Shown here: positions 7,423-7,587 of the stretch, one piece after another
Position numbering within the stretch: position 1 is the stretch's first letter
Layout of the letters: each line of letters starts with the position of its first letter
NCBI GenBank assembly: GCA_024635465.1
Contig: JAGXIS010000026.1
Span: 1-7,587, forward strand
Direction of reading: 5' to 3'
Origin: Bacteroidota bacterium
GTDB lineage: Bacteria; Bacteroidota; Rhodothermia; Balneolales; Balneolaceae
Length of the DNA stretch: 7,587 nt
Program-made: the position numbers and the translations under genes
The notes under the pieces: generated by a model
Told to the model about the DNA's origin: nothing
Seen by the model: only the letters and a program-made list of their open reading frames with translations
The model's database searches: none

Positions 7423-7587
7423 TTATTGTGAACGAACTCCGTTAATATTGATTTGACGCTCAATTACCTTATCGTCAGGGAGGGTGGATTCGATCAAGAA
7501 GTACCAGTCGCCACCCATCGAAAATTTCACATCTGCCGAATATCTGCCCGGCTCAATTTCCTCCGCTGTTGCAAAAACAGGCTGCAT
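7423..7587 (-). CDS. YtkA/FixH-like domain protein, C-terminal fragment cut by window edge
   Basis: The reading frame is open to the right edge and ends in TAA at 7423-7425, encoding at least 54 residues. The Met at the edge is probably internal, because the segment begins in the middle of a domain. EPGRYSADVKFSMGGDWYF is typical of the last strands of YtkA/FixH-like Ig-fold domains, where a GxYxAxVxFxMxGxW pattern recurs. No membrane helix follows: the chain ends INGVRSQ, so any anchor must lie upstream, outside the window, as in FixH, which has an N-terminal helix. The polyferredoxin gene begins 24 bp later on the same strand. FixH-type proteins are associated with copper delivery or assembly of heme-copper oxidases; a role here is by analogy only. 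The gene was found by reading the minus strand at the edge. Confidence 0.75.
   Translation of the reverse strand: MQPVFATAEEIEPGRYSADVKFSMGGDWYFLIESTLPDDKVIERQININGVRSQ

Overview
The window looks like chromosomal DNA from a member of the Bacteroidota in the broad sense, including relatives such as Balneolota/Rhodothermota. The evidence is a textbook SusC/SusD outer-membrane uptake pair, the absence of Shine-Dalgarno sequences in front of the starts (AT-rich leaders instead), and a very AT-rich intergenic region. I cannot assign a genus from sequence alone. All five genes I can support lie on the minus strand, so transcription runs from high to low coordinates. I found no gene on the plus strand, and no tRNA, rRNA, CRISPR array or transposase.

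Right part (about 5296-7587): three closely spaced genes that look like one operon. In transcription order they are the C-terminal end of a YtkA/FixH-like periplasmic protein cut by the window edge (7423-7587), a polytopic polyferredoxin of the NapH/FixG(CcoG)-like type (5941-7398), and a small membrane-anchored periplasmic protein whose predicted mature form begins with histidine (5351-5908). The gaps are 24 and 32 bp. The two small proteins share a visible motif in their beta-rich domains. The arrangement recalls the FixG-FixH pair of cytochrome oxidase/copper maturation, but the domains are distributed differently. A role in membrane electron transfer or copper/redox-enzyme maturation is my inference. 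A weak hairpin follows the last gene.

Middle (4688-5350): a 663-bp AT-rich intergenic region with no convincing gene. It must hold the control region of susC, and it carries a perfect 9-bp inverted repeat at 5052-5081.

Left part (1-4687): a susC-type TonB-dependent transporter gene followed 19 bp later by its susD-type surface lipoprotein gene, then a strong Rho-independent terminator. The terminator directly after susD suggests a two-gene unit with no co-transcribed glycoside hydrolase downstream, and no regulator is visible upstream. The transported substrate therefore cannot be named from this window. SusC forms the outer-membrane barrel energised by TonB, and SusD forms the lid that captures the substrate at the cell surface.
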